Source of the DNA: Symbiodinium natans
Taxonomy: Eukaryota > Sar > Dinophyceae > Suessiales > Symbiodiniaceae
DNA length: 64,000 nt
Direction: 5' to 3'
Assembly: GCA_905221605.1 (NCBI GenBank)
Contig: CAJNDS010002433.1
Span: 1-64,000, forward strand
In this document: positions 31,381 through 43,851 of the stretch, in pieces
Layout of the letters: each line of letters starts with the position of its first letter
Numbering within the stretch: the first letter of the stretch is position 1
Program-made: the position numbers and the translations under genes
The notes under the pieces: model-generated
Database searches by the model: none
What the model was told of the DNA's origin: nothing
Seen by the model: only the letters and a program-made list of their open reading frames with translations

Positions 31381-31919
31381 ATTTTCGTCCAAAAAGAAGC
31401 GGTAGCTACCTCGGAGAAGAGCTTCCAAATCCCCCCGAAAGCTGCCCCCCCCCCCCCCCCAAACCGTCTTAAAGCTCCTCCCTTGGGCCCCGTTCTCCGG
31501 GGGCTTCTACAGCAGGTGAATGAGCTCCGACCTCCGCAAAACAGGTTCTCTGGTGGTGCGTTCCTTCGGGAATCCCTGTACCCATCTGTACCCTCAAAGG
31601 CAATCAAGCTTAGATCCCCCAATCCTCAACCCTGCAACTTTTGGAAGCTGCCAGGCTCCTTATGCGCGTGTCCTCTTCCTGAGATCTGCAGCCGTTGATG
31701 CCTCAAAGCATGCTGGATTTTTCTAACCTCCTGGCTGCAGATTCCGTGTCAAGACGCTCCAGCCCCAAGCTTTAAAAAATCTCCGCAAGCACCGTCATTC
31801 CTCCACTCCGACTTCTCACCTCAAGCCTGTGTGCGTGTTGTGTGTGAGGCATCTGCCAGTTTAGGGGCCCTGTGGACACCAGACCGCGGATTGCGCTCCG
31901 TTGTCTGGATGGATGCGCA

Positions 31920-34900
31920 ATGCGTGTGCGGCTGTACATCTGCCTGGGAAGTCTCGCCCTCATGCAGGTGCTGCACCGGAAGGATATATTAGTATGCAGG
32001 GTGCGGTAAAGGCGATGCTTCAAAGCCAATTCTATATCTGCCTAAACAAGGGTCAGGAATGCAGGAGTTGTTCGTGTGTCCACCGTGCACTAAAACCTTC
32101 CCAAACCCCAAACCCCAAACCCCAATTGTGCATTTCCGAAAGTAGGGCATCGCCTTCAGAAGGATTCCCCCTCTCCTCCCCAGATACCTTAATCCCTCAG
32201 GGACCCTACATCCTAAAGTGTAGGGAGGGTCGATGCCTCTGAAAGCCGAGGGATGTTTACGGCGCAGGGTTGAGAGCTTTAGGGACTTAGGCTCAGGGTT
32301 TAGGGTTTTTGAGATCTTCAGGGGTGGTGGGGGTGCAGTGGCTTCCTTTTTGTATTTCTTCTCTTTGGAGGGCACGGGCTCAAAATCGCGGAGGCACCCC
32401 CCAGTCTTCGGGCCTTCCTGAGACGGGGGTTCAGGGGGGGCTTACATGGGCCCGAAAGCCTAAACCCTAAACCCTAAACCCAAAACCCTAAACCCTAAAC
32501 CCTCAACCCTGTAGCCAAATCGCGCCTTTTCCGAGGTGCTCCTGCTGTTCATGCGGTCCATCTCGAGAGCCACTTCGGAGACTGGACCGGCGAGTGCTGG
32601 GACGAACAAGCTTGTAAGGCCAGTGCTCCTCCTTGCGTTCAGTTTTTTTTTTTGGGGGGGCTAGACCCTAAACTCTAAACCCTGAACCCTAAACCCTTAA
32701 CCCTAAACCCTAACCCCTAAGCCACTTAGGGTGGGTAGTAGAGAGGGGGGGGTAGCAGGGGAACCCAATGATCGACCCTTGTCAAGATGCTTGAGCCCAA
32801 ATGTACCAACAGCTGCCTAATAGGGATTACAGTACCCCCAATTAATGTCCCTACTGAGGACTGTTAGTATAAAGGGGAACATCCCTATAGAAGTCCCCTG
32901 AAACCACTAAAGAATCCCCCCAATTAAAGCACCCTGAACACGTTCAAAGCCCTCAAAGCTTGTACACCCTAAACACTAAGCCCTAAGCCTTATGACTTAT
33001 GAGCCCCAAACCCTAAACCCTCAGCCCTAAACCCTAAACCCTAAACCCTGAAAAACCCTAAACCCTAAACCCTAAACCCCCAAGACACAGGCAGCCCAAA
33101 GATGGCTCATGGTGGTGCCCAGATTGCTCTGGCGAGCTGCGTCTTGGATTGGAGTGTATGGGTTTCACGTGTGCGGGGGGGTTCAGGGTTTAGGGTTTAG
33201 GGATTAGGGTTTAGGGTTTACGGTTTAGGGATTCAGGGTTTAGGGTGTAGGGTTTAGGGCTTAGGTTTTGGGGCTTTGGAGTTGCTGGCTTACAGGGTGT
33301 TTTGTGGCTTGAGGTTTCCTGAACCCTGGACCTGAAAACCTTAAACCCTAAACCCTAAACCCTAAACCGTAAACCCTAAACCCTAAACCCTAAACCCTAA
33401 ACTCAAGGACTAGGCCGCCCGCCCTACAGTCATTTTTGGGTGCCGCGGCACACACCAAGCACACGCCAGGCCTCCTGAAACGCCCCTGGGACCTCGTCGG
33501 ACCCCCGACACCCCCCTGCAACCTGTGAAAGCCTCTGACCTTCCCTTGCGCTTGTTTGGGATCCCTTCCGAGCTCTTCTGGAACCCTGGACGCAAATGCG
33601 CTGGCCTCAACGCCATTGGTGACGGAAGACCTTTTATTGAAGGTAAGCACTTGGTCTGAAAGGAGTAGGTTAGTCGCCTTGGACGGCGTGTGTTAGATGG
33701 CCGTCCAAGGGCCAGAGTTGCTCTTCGCAGGTGACGAGGCTTTCGAGCCTCTGCTACATCCTAACCTTCACAGCATCTACGCCACTATTTCAGCAAACCC
33801 TAAACCCTAAACCCTAAACCCTAAACCCTAAACCCCAAACCCCAAACCCCAAACCCCAAACCCCAAACCCCAAACCCCAAACCCCAAACCCCAAACCCCA
33901 AACCCTAAACCCTAAACCCTAAACCCTATCTAACCATTCGCAGAGAGCCGAGGTGCGACCGCAAGTTTCTCTTCATCGTGGCGACGGGCAGGTCGGGGTC
34001 GTCCACGCTGCTGAACATGGTGAACCAGGCCCCTCGAGCTACGCGGAAGTCAGACCGGAAACCTGCAACCCCACCAAAACCCCCCTAAACCCCGCTAAGC
34101 CCTCCTAAACCCCCTAAACTCCCTAAACCCCCCAAATAGCCTTCAGGCTTCGGGTTTTGCTGTGACGCAGCAAAGCAATCAAGATTTCGCATCGTGAGCT
34201 CACAGCCACTGCACTTTGTGCTGGTGCCTCGCATGCACACATCGAGTGTCACACTCGTGTCACAGTGTGGTGATTAGGGTTTTTGAGCGCTTCGGTTTTT
34301 TTTTTGGGTGTTTCTGCTGGGCCCAGCCTAGGCCTCACAGGCCTGTTCAGCTGTTCAGTTCGAAAGTTCGAGGTTCCCGGCTTCTTCCTCTGGGGGGAGA
34401 ACCATGGGGCACTGGGTGGCCTCGCGCTCATGCAGCAGAGGCAGCGCTCAGGGTTACGGTTTAGGATAGGTTCGACCCCCTGACAGCTTCAGCCCCAGAC
34501 CGCAAGCCCAGGAGAAACGCCGAAGTACCGAAAGCACTAGAAAGCCTTAAGCCAGTGAACCCGAAAAAACGACCCCCCACAAGCAGCAGAAACCTGATTT
34601 CCTCAACATCCTCTATCCCCCATCAGCCCTACAAGCCCCACGCCCAAAGTCTTTGTTCTCCGTTGTATTGAGCGAAATTCTAAGCCTCAACCCCAAAACT
34701 CAAAAGCCCAAAAGCCAACACCCAAAACCCAAAACCCAAAACCCAACCCCTCGCAGCCCTTCCAAAGGGCCCATGTTCCCCCCCCCCCCAAACCCGAACC
34801 CCTAGGCCCTAAACCCTAAACCCTAAACCCTGCACCCGAAACCCTAAACCCTGAACCTTAAACCCGAAACCCGAAACCCGAAACCCGAATCCCTAAACCC

Positions 34901-37900
34901 TAAACCCTAAACCCTAAACCCGAAACCCTAAACCCTAAACCCGAAACCCTAAACCCTAAACCCGAAACCCGAAACCCTAAACCCTACCTATGAAGGTTCT
35001 TGGAGGCGGCCAACCAGACCTGCCCCGGCAGCGCTCCCTTGGAGACGCCTCTCCGCTGCTCCAAGCTGCTCCGCAACGCGCGGGATGTGGTGCCTTAGGG
35101 TTCAGGGTTTAGTGTTTATAAACGCTTAGGGTTTAGGGTATTTTAGGGTTTAGGGTTTGGGGTTTGGGGTTTAGGATTTGGGGTTCAGGGTTTGGGGGTT
35201 CAGGGTTTGGGGGTTCAGGGTTTGGGGCTTAGGGTGTGGGGTTCAGGATTTGGGGTTCAGGGTTTGGGGTTCAGGGTTTGGGGTTCAGGGTTTGGGGTTT
35301 AGGACTTGGGGGTTAGGTTTTAGGATTTGGGGTTTAGGGCGGGGTTTGGGTTTAGGGTTTGGGGTTTGGGGCTTGGGGTTTAGGGCTTGGGGCAAAGATC
35401 ATGTTTTGTTTTTGGTTGGGGGGGGAGGGGCAGAGGGAGAGGGTCTAGCCTTTCCATGATTTGAGTCATGGATCCTTTTCTTGCAAGCGAGTGGGTGAGA
35501 GGGTTCAGGTGCTTTGGGTTTACCAGCATTTTGGCTACCACCCATCCTAAACCCTAAATCCTAAACCCTAAAACCTAAACCCTAAACCCTAATACCTACT
35601 ACAGCCTAAAGCCTAAACCCTAAACCCTAAATCCCGCGAAAGCAGGTGTGGGAGTGGCTGGCTCCACCCAGCTTCCAGAGCGACTGGAAGAGGGTGGAGG
35701 TGGGACCCTAAACCCCAAACCCCAAACCCCAAACCCTAAACCCTAAACCCTAAACCCTAAACCCTAAACCCTAAACCCTAAACCCTAAACCCCAAACCCG
35801 AAACCCCTGCTTGGTTTTGGGTTTCCAAGGGTAGTATGGTCCCTTGATGTGGTCTCTGACACGCTATAGAAGGGTTCTGATGTATGGGCCCTTGGGTTGT
35901 ATTGGGGATATAAGGGGTATATACCCCGTGTAAAAAGGGCCCCATATTCCATGTAACTACCCGAAGAGGGTTTTTGGGATCTTCCTTTCAGCGTAGGGTC
36001 TAGATTAGCCCCGTAGACCCTTCACCCTCCAGCCTAAACCCTAAACCCCAAATAATGAAATAGCGACGGACAGAACGCAGCAAATCAACAAATAACAACA
36101 TCAAACTTTGAATGCATGAACCAAAACGATGGAAATTTAGCCAAAGAAATAGACACAGCAACGTCCTGCAGGTCAAAAAGATGCACATACCATCCTCCAA
36201 ACTGAATTCTGAGTTGATCCCGAACTCTTTGTTGTTGATCCCGGAAAATCAAATCTAAACCCTAAACCCCAAACCCTAAACCCTGAACGAAAAACCCTAA
36301 ACCCTAAACCCTAAACCCTAAACCCTAAACCCTAAACCCTAAACCCTAAACCCTAAACCCTAAACCCTAAACCCTCTAAACTCATTCTGTGATCCCAACG
36401 GTTTTTTGGATCACTTACCTTGCAGGTGCGGGGCTTCAAGGAGCTGCGCTGGAATTCGACGATCTTTCAGTTCATCCGCAGGCCCAGGGTTTAGGGTTTA
36501 GGGTTTAGGGTTTAGGGTTTAGGGTTTAGGCAATAAGTTGTGGTTGAAGGTTTTACGGTTTGGTTTGAGAGTTTGCGGGTTCTTTTGTGATTTTTTCTCA
36601 ACCCGTTTTCTGAGCAAGCAGTTGTTATGAGTTTATGTTAAGTGATTCTTCTTTGACTTTCGGGTACGCGCAAACCCCAAATGCCACAGGTCCTGCCCTT
36701 GCAGCCGGCTGATCTTCAGTTTTCGGCTGGACCTGGAAACTGTGCCGCAATTTTTAGGGTTTCGGGGTTAGGGTTTAGGGTTTAGGGGTTAGGGTGAAGG
36801 CCACTATCAGATGTAGATGTGTTTAGATGTAAACATGATGTTTCAACACATCCGTGTACTGGAAAATGATTGCATATTGCAATCAGACATAAATAATAGG
36901 GTCAAGGGTTAAGTAGTTCAAGTACCTTGAGAACTCTTCAGCAGTTTAAGTTGGGACGTTCCGCCTTATGCTAGCAGTTCCTTAATAGGGGATGATCGTA
37001 CCTCCCCCTACTATAATCCCTATGTAAGGAGTAGTTAGTATAAGGGGGAACATCCCAAAGTTTAAGGCGCATTGGGTTTGCAGGGGCCTGAGCGCTCCTG
37101 CGTCCCCCACGCGAGGCCCGGAGCCCCCAACGCCAAAAGCGCGGAATCCCTGGACGCAACAAACCGAAACCCTAAACCCTAGGGTTTAGGGTTTAGGGTT
37201 TAGGGGTTTAGGGTTTAGGGTTTAGGGTTTAGGGCTAAGCCCTAAGCCCTAAGCCCTAAGCAATGTGACACCCTAATCCCTAAACCTCGAGCCCGAGACC
37301 CTCAACACTAAACCCAAAAACCTGAAGCCTAAACTTAAGCCACAAAGCTTGACACGCTAAACCCTAAACCTCAGCCAAGGAGGCCCAGACCCACTCCGCC
37401 TTCTTCAAGAGGAGCAAGAAGACAAAGGAGGCCCCCCGGGGTAGGGCCACGCGGACCTTGTAACAGTTCTACTGGTAGCGGCAGCAGCAACAACAAGTTC
37501 CACAAGCATAACAGCAAGAACACATAGAACAACAATAGCAACAAGAATGGCAACAAGAATAGCAGCAAGGGTAGCAACAAGAAGAGCAACAAGAAGAGCA
37601 ACAAGAATAGCAACGAGAATAGCAACGAGAATAGCAACCAGAGCGCAACAGCAGCAACAGCAGCACCGATGAGCCAGCACCAAGAGCAAAGGCATAAACG
37701 TGAGCAGCAATATTTGTCAGCGCTTGCGTGCCCAAGCCTGGTCGGCCCCAGCCGTACCGGGCCGTCCCAGGGGGCATTCGGGGGGGTCGTGGGGGTTTCC
37801 TTGTAGCCACTTGGGCGAATGGATCGAGGTGCCCATGTTTGGGGCCATTCTGTCTGCAATGCGCAACAGCAAGATCCAGCAGGAGATCCCCCCCCCGCCC

Positions 37901-38757
37901 CCCCCTTCGGGGCACCGGGGAACTTGTGGGGGAGGGGGGGAGAAGATGCGCCATGCGCGTGCGCAGGTGGGCTTCAGGTAACGGCCAGGGAAGCACGGGG
38001 TGCAGCGGCGCAATGGCCTGCGACCAGGCGAGTAAGCGACTCTTATCAGCCAGCAAGCCCTAAACCCTAAACTTTAAGCCCCTAAACCCTAAACCGTAAA
38101 CCCTGAACTCTGAACCCTAAGCCCTAAACCCTAAGCCCTAAACCCTACACCCTAAACCCTAAACCCTAAACCGTCCAGGACCTCCTTGCCCGAATGGAGG
38201 CGACCTCGGCTTTGGTGGCCCAATCAGGCGCCCGCCCCCCCCCCCCCCCATCTTTTGGAGGCTCTTTAGGGTTTAGGGTTTAGGGTTTAGGGTTTGGAGT
38301 GTGTAGGGTTCAGGGTTTAGGGTTTAGGGGCCTGGTTTAGGGTGTAGGGATGAGTATGCCTAAAAAAGCACCCTAAACCCCCAAACCCCTGAAGCCCCAA
38401 GACCCTAAACCCTTGAAGCCACCCTAAACACCCTAAAACCCTGAAACCCCCAAACCCCGAAAGCCCCGAAACCCCCGAACCCCTCAGCCCCAAGCCCTAA
38501 ACCCTAAACCCTAAACCCTAAACCCTAAACCCTAAACCCTAAACCCTAAACCCTAAACCCTAAACCCTAAACCCTACACGCTAAACCGAGGGCTTCCGGT
38601 CTACAGCCTCGCGCTGGAGAACTTCACGGCCGCGGAGTTCACGCGCCTGGCGCGGTGGCTGGGAGCCCCCTGCGACGCAGCTGCCAGCGTTGAAAGGCTT
38701 TATTTTTTACTTTGTTTTCTTCTTCGTATTGCTCTTATTATTGTGTTTTTTATGATT

Positions 38758-38789
<32 letters not shown>

Positions 38790-39221
38790 CAGTGTTTTTT
38801 CTTAGGATTATTTTTTTTGTTATTGTTACTTTTTGTTTATGTTATAAATATTTAGTTTTTTGGAAGTGGGTTTAAGGGGATTCCTATTTTTTGTTTGCGA
38901 AAGGCACTTGCGATGCGTGCCCGTCAGCGCCAACTCTTTTGAAACCACGAAAAGTAAGGGTGGACCCCTAACTATCCAAAAGTAAGGGATTCTAGAAGTT
39001 GTTTTTATGGCGGGGTTTGGGGTTTAGAGTTTATGGTTTTCGGGGGTTGTTTCTGGGCTTTTGAGGGGCTTAGGGGCAGGGGGGGTTTAGGGATGAGGGC
39101 TTTCACCCGGCTCAAGGGTTTCTTTTTTTGGGTGGCTGGCTCAGGCACCTTCGACACGGTCTACAACACCAACAGCGGCGGACACATTGATGCCGCGACA
39201 ACGCAGGCTAGATGTCTGTAG
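31920..39221 (+). CDS. 13-exon sulfotransferase-like gene with telomere-repeat introns
   Basis: Proposed exons: 31920-31967, 32536-32613, 33091-33168, 33948-34028, 34373-34452, 34996-35086, 35646-35699, 36426-36481, 36690-36735, 37380-37430, 38179-38227, 38591-38671, 39145-39221. Phases fit at every junction and give 289 residues and a stop. The N-terminus is a signal anchor (MRVRLYICLGSLALMQ, then VLLLFM), fitting a type II Golgi enzyme. Residues 75-95 hold the P-loop for the PAPS 5'-phosphosulfate, GRSGSSTLLN, followed by VPGFFLWGENHGAL. VRGFKELRW (171-179) and IFSFRLDLEAQTHS supply the 3'-phosphate-binding Arg201 and Ser210. The end has RLARWLGAPC and NTNSGGH. Donors are GT (6), GC (5) and GA (1). 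Most introns are TTTAGGG or CCCTAAA tracts. Family is firm; substrate is unknown; exon 3 and exact borders are uncertain. Confidence 0.7.
32455..32512. repeat. Intronic CCCTAAA tract (intron 1 of the sulfotransferase-like gene)
   Basis: Seven or so CCCTAAA units directly upstream of exon 2. Confidence 0.85.
32786..32885. mobile_element. MITE-like hairpin element, family A, copy 1
   Basis: Ends with GGACTGTTAGTATAAAGGGG and then AACATCCC; the left arm is a degraded inverse (ACCAACAGCTGCCTAATAGG). It matches copies at 36953, 39592 and 51297. Confidence 0.6.
33710..33794. repeat. Dispersed repeat, copy 1 (partner at 50432)
   Basis: GGGCCAGAGTTGCTCTTCGC, then GCTTTCGAGCCTCTGC and AACCTTCACAGCATCTACG, is about 80% like 50432-50503. 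Both copies are followed at once by CCCTAAA and then CCCCAAA units, so repeat and array seem to have been duplicated together. Confidence 0.7.
33795..33930. repeat. Intronic CCCTAAA / CCCCAAA array
   Basis: CCCTAAA units, then about ten CCCCAAA variants, then CCCTAAA again, ending 18 bp before the P-loop exon. Confidence 0.9.
33948..34028 (+). CDS. Exon with sulfotransferase P-loop (part of the 31,920-39,221 gene)
   Basis: This exon alone encodes FLFIVATGRSGSSTLLNMVN, the 5'-phosphosulfate-binding loop of PAPS-dependent sulfotransferases. It ends at a GC donor (CAG|GCCCCT), and the next exon at 34373 resumes with VPGFFLWGENHGAL, matching the family continuation without gap. It is listed separately because it is the strongest single piece of evidence for the gene. 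Confidence 0.8.
34800..34986. repeat. Intronic CCCTAAA / CCCGAAA array
   Basis: Mixed CCCTAAA and CCCGAAA heptamers just upstream of exon 6 of the sulfotransferase-like gene. Confidence 0.9.
35098..35395. repeat. Intronic TTTAGGG / TTTGGGG array
   Basis: Opposite orientation to the array before exon 6: TTTAGGG units decay into (GGGGTTCAGGGTTT)n. The phenylalanine/glycine/tryptophan ORF at 35178 is only this repeat. Confidence 0.9.
35829..35962. mobile_element. MITE-like hairpin element, family B, copy 1
   Basis: Starts GGGTAGTATGGTCCCTTGAT and ends with the inverse GGGCCCCATATTCC...TAACTACCC. The inner part TTCTGATGTATGGGCCCTTG is shared with the copy at 42028. Confidence 0.6.
36290..36375. 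repeat. Intronic CCCTAAA array
   Basis: Eleven or so nearly perfect CCCTAAA units, ending 50 bp before exon 8 of the sulfotransferase-like gene. Confidence 0.9.
36953..37056. mobile_element. MITE-like hairpin element, family A, copy 2
   Basis: GGGACGTTCCGCCTTATGCT ... TAGTATAAGGGGGAACATCCC form imperfect terminal inverted repeats around a central TAATAGGGGATGATCGTACC segment. This is one of the best-preserved copies. It lies in an intron. Confidence 0.65.
37490..37665. repeat. AGCAACAAGAAT-type minisatellite
   Basis: Imperfect 12-15 bp units of AGCAACAAGAA in an intron of the sulfotransferase-like gene. The Leu/Phe-rich minus-strand ORF over it is a repeat translation. Confidence 0.75.
38488..38575. 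repeat. Intronic CCCTAAA array
   Basis: Twelve or so perfect CCCTAAA units ending 15 bp before exon 12 of the sulfotransferase-like gene. Confidence 0.9.
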
Positions 39222-40428
39222 CCGTAGGCCGGCCCTTGTCAATATTCCAAACCCTTAAGCCCGAAACCCGACACCCGAAACCCTAAACCCTAAACCCTAA
39301 CCCCGATACCCCAAACCATGATTCCTTGAGTCAGTATTGACAGGGGCCCGCGGCAACGCCTTCGGGGAATAGAGGCTTCCGAGTGCCGGGAAAGTGTCGA
39401 AGCCAGGATTTTCTGTCGGCCGACTTGCCAGGCCCGTAAACTGCCCCAAGCCTTGAACTCCAGACTCACCCTAAACCTCAAACCCGAAATCCTAAACCCT
39501 AAACCCTAAACTCTAAACCCTAAACCCCCCTAAACCCCAAACCCTAAACTCTAGACTCTTCGACTCTAAGCCCCCCTGAGCCCTAAACCTTGGGATGTTC
39601 CCCCCATCCAGTCCTTAATAGCATTCTAGTACCCCATAGTACTCCTTCTGCTGAGGAGCTGTTCGTTTAAGAACATCACAACTCTGCACCCTCTTAAGCC
39701 CTAAACTCCTGAACTCCGGGCTCTCCACGCCAACTGGACCCTACGGGACCTCCAAGCGCGCCCCGACGCCGAGTGATAAGGGTCCTCGAGCGTGCAAGAA
39801 CGCCCTCCGAACCCGAAAGGCCCCTTTGAACCACAAAGGGCTTTGGGAATTAGGTAGGGTTTAGGGGTTTAGGGGTTTAGGGGTTTGGGGGTTTAGGGGT
39901 TTAGGGGTTTAGGGGTTTAGGGGTTTAGGGGTTTAGGGGTTTTGGGGTTTTGGGGTTTTGGGGTTTAGGGGTTTAGGGGTTTGGGATTAAGGTTTCGACT
40001 TTCTTCTCGCCCACCCGGCTCGAGCCACTGAGGAGAACTGTCTTTCTTCCAGGTGTAGGGAGGACCCGAAGCTTTCTCAACCGTACGCCCCAAGGCTGAT
40101 ACTCCCAACATCCCGAAGTTAAAGCCCTAAGCCCTAAGCCCTAAGCCCTAAGACCTAAGCCCTATAAGCCCTTAAGCCCTTAAGCCCTGAGCCCTAAGCC
40201 CTAGACCCTAAACCCAAAAATCCTTCCTCTATAAACCCCCCCATAACACCCTCCGAAAAACCCCTATAATCCCCCCCCCCCCCCCTAAATCCCTACACCC
40301 TAACCCCTAAACCCCAAACCCTAAACCCAAAACCCTAAACCCCAAACCCTAAACCCCAAACCCTAAACCCCAAACCCTAAACCCCAAACCCTAAACCCCA
40401 AACCCTAAACCCCTAAATCTCTTGGATC
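39222..40428. other. Gap between two spliced genes, mostly repeat
   Basis: Holds family-A element copy 3, a (TTTAGGGG)n array at 39855-39990, GCCCTAA units at 40120-40205 and CCCTAAACCCCAAA units at 40305-40415. No exon was recognised. Confidence 0.6.
39592..39678. mobile_element. MITE-like hairpin element, family A, copy 3
   Basis: GGGATGTTCCCCCCATCCAG ... GAGGAGCTGTTCGTTTAAGA then ACATCAC; shortened relative to copies 2 and 4. Confidence 0.5.
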
Positions 40429-43400
40429 ATGGGAGCCATGTTTCCGTCGCTGCTGGTTGCATCCTTGGCCTGCGCCGGCAGCCAGACGATGCCGACCTCT
40501 TCACAAGGCCTTGGGGTTTAGGGTTTAGGGTTTAGGCTTTAGGGTTTAGGGTTTAGGGTTTCAGGGTTTGGGGTTTAGGGTTTTTAGGGTTTAGGGTTTA
40601 GGGGTTTAGGGTTTGGGGTTTAGGGTTTAGGGTTTAGGGGTTCAGGGTTTAGGGTTTCAGGGTTTCAGGGTTCAGGGTTCAGGGTTTCAGGGTTTAGGGT
40701 TTAGGGTTTCAGGGTTTCAGGGTTTCAGGGTTCAGGGTTTAGGGTTTAGGGTTTAGGTTTAGGGTTTAGGGTTTAGGGTTTAGGGTTTAGGGTCTAGGCT
40801 TTAGGGTTTCGGGTCTAGGCTTTCAGGGTTTAGGGTTGAGGGGTTTAGGGGTTTTACGGCTTGGGGGGGGGTCGACGTTGGTTTTTTTGGGGGGCGTTAG
40901 GGGTTTTAGGGTGCTTTGGGGGCTTAGGGCTTTAAGGGGCGTGAGGGTTTTGTGGTTTGTTGGGGTAGAGGGTTCAGGTCCTGCCTAGACCCTTGCCCCT
41001 AAACTCGAGATCCTGCGACTCGGAGCCCTTCACGGAAGCTTGCCTGAAGCCCCTTAAAGGCCCCTTCTGAAGACTCCCCTTTAAGCCTAAACCCTAAACC
41101 CAAAACCCAAAACCCTGAACCCTAAACCCTAAGCCCTAAACCCTGTTTCCACCCCGAAGTCCATCACCACAAGCCTTCCCTTTATGGGGCCACAAGTGTT
41201 GTGTAAGACCGTTCTTGACGACATGATGAGCAGCAAGAGGGGGAGAGACGCGTTCCTTGCCATGCTCCTAGGAATGTAGAACTCACGACAGAAGCCCATA
41301 TCGCACTACAAGGTTCTGGGTCTTTAGGGTTTAGGGTTTAGGGTAGGCTTTTTGGGGTTGGTGCGGCTATAGGTCTTTCGGGTTTTAGGGCTTAGGGTTC
41401 GTGGAGGGTTCAGGGTTCAGCGTATAGATCCAGGATCTGAACCCTGAAACCTCAACTAGCCGTCATGGAACTCTTCTTTAAAACCGCTTCAAGACCCTCT
41501 AACCCCTGGACTTGGAGCGGCTTCGGGTTTAGGGTTTAGGGTTTAGGGTTTAGGGTTTAGGGTTTTAGGGTTTAGGGTTTAGGGTTTTGGGTTTTGGGTT
41601 TTGGGGTTTAGTAGTGTTTTGGGTCGGAGGCTCTTCCTGGTGCCCGGCCTGCAATGGGACCAAGCTCTGCTCCCGGCGGTTCCTCTTTGCGGTGTTGGAG
41701 GTGGGAGCTCGTGCCAGCATACACACCCCAAAAGGGGTTTAGGGTTTAGGGTTTAGGGCTTAGGGCTTCGGGTTTAGGGTTTAGGATTTAGGATTTAGGG
41801 TTTAGGGTTAAAAAAGCCTCAAACTCCAAACCCCCAAACCCTAAAACCCCAAAACCCCCGAAGCACCCGAACCTGGCTAAGACCTCGGGCCCTAAAGCCC
41901 GAACCTCAAACCCCAAGGGTTGAGCCATGAGGTAGGCTACCTTGCTTCTGACCCTACCTGGAACTACACCTAGATCATAGTTCCCTCAACCCTAAACTCT
42001 AAACCCTAAACCCTAAACCCTATGTACGGGTGGTTTCCATGGGCCCTTAACATGGTCCCTAGCCTCTCATAGGTTCTGATGTATGGGCCCTTGATTTGTC
42101 TAAGGGGTCTATATGGGGTCCCCGTCTAAGGGCCCATACTAAGGGACCATGAAATTACCCCTAGACCCTAAACCCTAATCCTTAAACCCGAAACCCTCAA
42201 CCCTCAACCCTAAACCCTAAACCCTAAACCCCTAAACACCTAAACCCTAAACCCTAAACCCTCCTCCATGCTCTCAAAGTGGCACGCCTGTCGAGGCGCC
42301 GGAGGGGCCGAGCCTGGCGGATCTGGCCGGCATGCTCCCCTCCTCGCACCTTGACTGTGGCTAGACGCGGAAATGAACCCTCTACTTGGAGGTTCAGGGT
42401 TTAGGGTTTAGGGTTTAGGGTTTAGGGTTTAGGGTTTAGGGTTTAGGGTTTAGGGAAACCGAAACCCCAAACCCAGGGTTGTTGAGGAGCTTAGGGGTTT
42501 AGGATGTTCAGGGGTTTGGGGGTTCAAAAACTTGTTTTCGAGAAATGAGGGTGCCCCCATGAAGAGGGACCATGATATCAGAGAACCGACCATGTAGGAT
42601 TTTGGGTTCTGGGTCCGTAAACAAATACCCTCACCCACAGGCCGTAGCCCTGAAAGCCAAAGCCTAAAAAGAAACCCCCCCCCCACTCCCGAGCCCCTCG
42701 AAAAATCTGGAGCCCCCCCTAAACCCTAAACCCTAAACAAACCCTAAACCCTAAACCCTAAACCCTAAACCCTAAACCCTAAACCCTAAACTCTAAACCT
42801 TAAACCCTAAACCCCCCGAAGGCACATGCCAGAAGAGGAGCTTCTGCCGGGTGCCAGCGCACTGTGCGAGAGCCTTGCTACGATGGACAGGCCCTTGGGG
42901 CCTCATTTGGGGCACCCGGAGAACCCTAAACCCTAGACCCTAAACCCTAAACCCTAAACCCTAAACCCTAAACCCTAAACCCTAAACCCTAAACCCTGAG
43001 CAGTTCCTAGGAGTCACTCTAATATCTTAGTACGTTGGGCCACGAGTCGGCCATTTTTGTTTTAGGTTTCAAAGCGGTCTAGGCTTCAACCCTAAAACCC
43101 CAAAACCCTAAAACCCTAAACCCCAAACTTCCTAAACCCGAAACCCTAAACTCCAAACTTCCTAAACCCTAAATCCTAAACCCTAGGCCCTAAACCCTAA
43201 ACCCCAACCCCCTAACCCTGATGCCGGGTTTGGCAAGCAGGTTTTTGTGACCTGCTGCACAGCTACTTTCGACCAACTTCCTGCCCTTACGCCCCCAAGA
43301 CCGCCTTCCCCTAACAGCATCAGGGTTTAGGGTCGAGGGTTTGGGGTTTAGGGTTTAGGGTTTGGGGTTTAGGGTTTTGGGTTTGGGGTTTAGGGTTTAG

Positions 43401-43820
43401 GTCTTGGGGGGCTTTGGGTTTTTTGGAGGTTTAGGGAGGTCTTAGGTGGATCTTTTGGTGCCTTTTGGAGTGGAGGGATCCCTGGAATCCCGAAAAGTCC
43501 CCACCAAAAACCCCACCAACAAAGCCCAGAAGCAAAAAACACCTGGACAAAAAATGAGCTCAGCGACTTTGAAAGGCCCCCCCACAAAACTGGAAAAGCT
43601 CCAAAGCCCCCACAAGAGGCCCCTCTACTCTGAGGGTTACGCCCTCAGCCCTAAACCCTAAAAACCCTAAAAACCCTAAAAACCCTAAAAACCCTAAAAA
43701 CCCTAAAAACCCTAAAAACCCTAAAAACACTAAAAACCCTAAAAACCCTAAAAACCATAAAAACCCTAAAGACCCTAAAATCCCTAAGAACCCTAAAAAC
43801 CCTAAGAGCCCTAAAAACCG

Positions 43821-43851
<31 letters not shown>

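Noticed and set aside
33795-33930. CRISPR-like regular repeat array
   Set aside because: The repeats are 7 bp with no spacers, in a eukaryotic context.
35178-35459. FRVWGFRVWG-type ORF
   Set aside because: Pure translation of TTTAGGG-like repeat.
37371-38056. Minus-strand Leu/Phe-rich and Cys-rich ORFs
   Set aside because: They translate an AGCAACAAGAA minisatellite; the plus strand here holds an exon and intron of the sulfotransferase-like gene.
43390-43661. Pro/Lys-rich ORFs on both strands
   Set aside because: They span degenerate heptamer DNA with no splice-bounded coding segment; composition follows the repeats.
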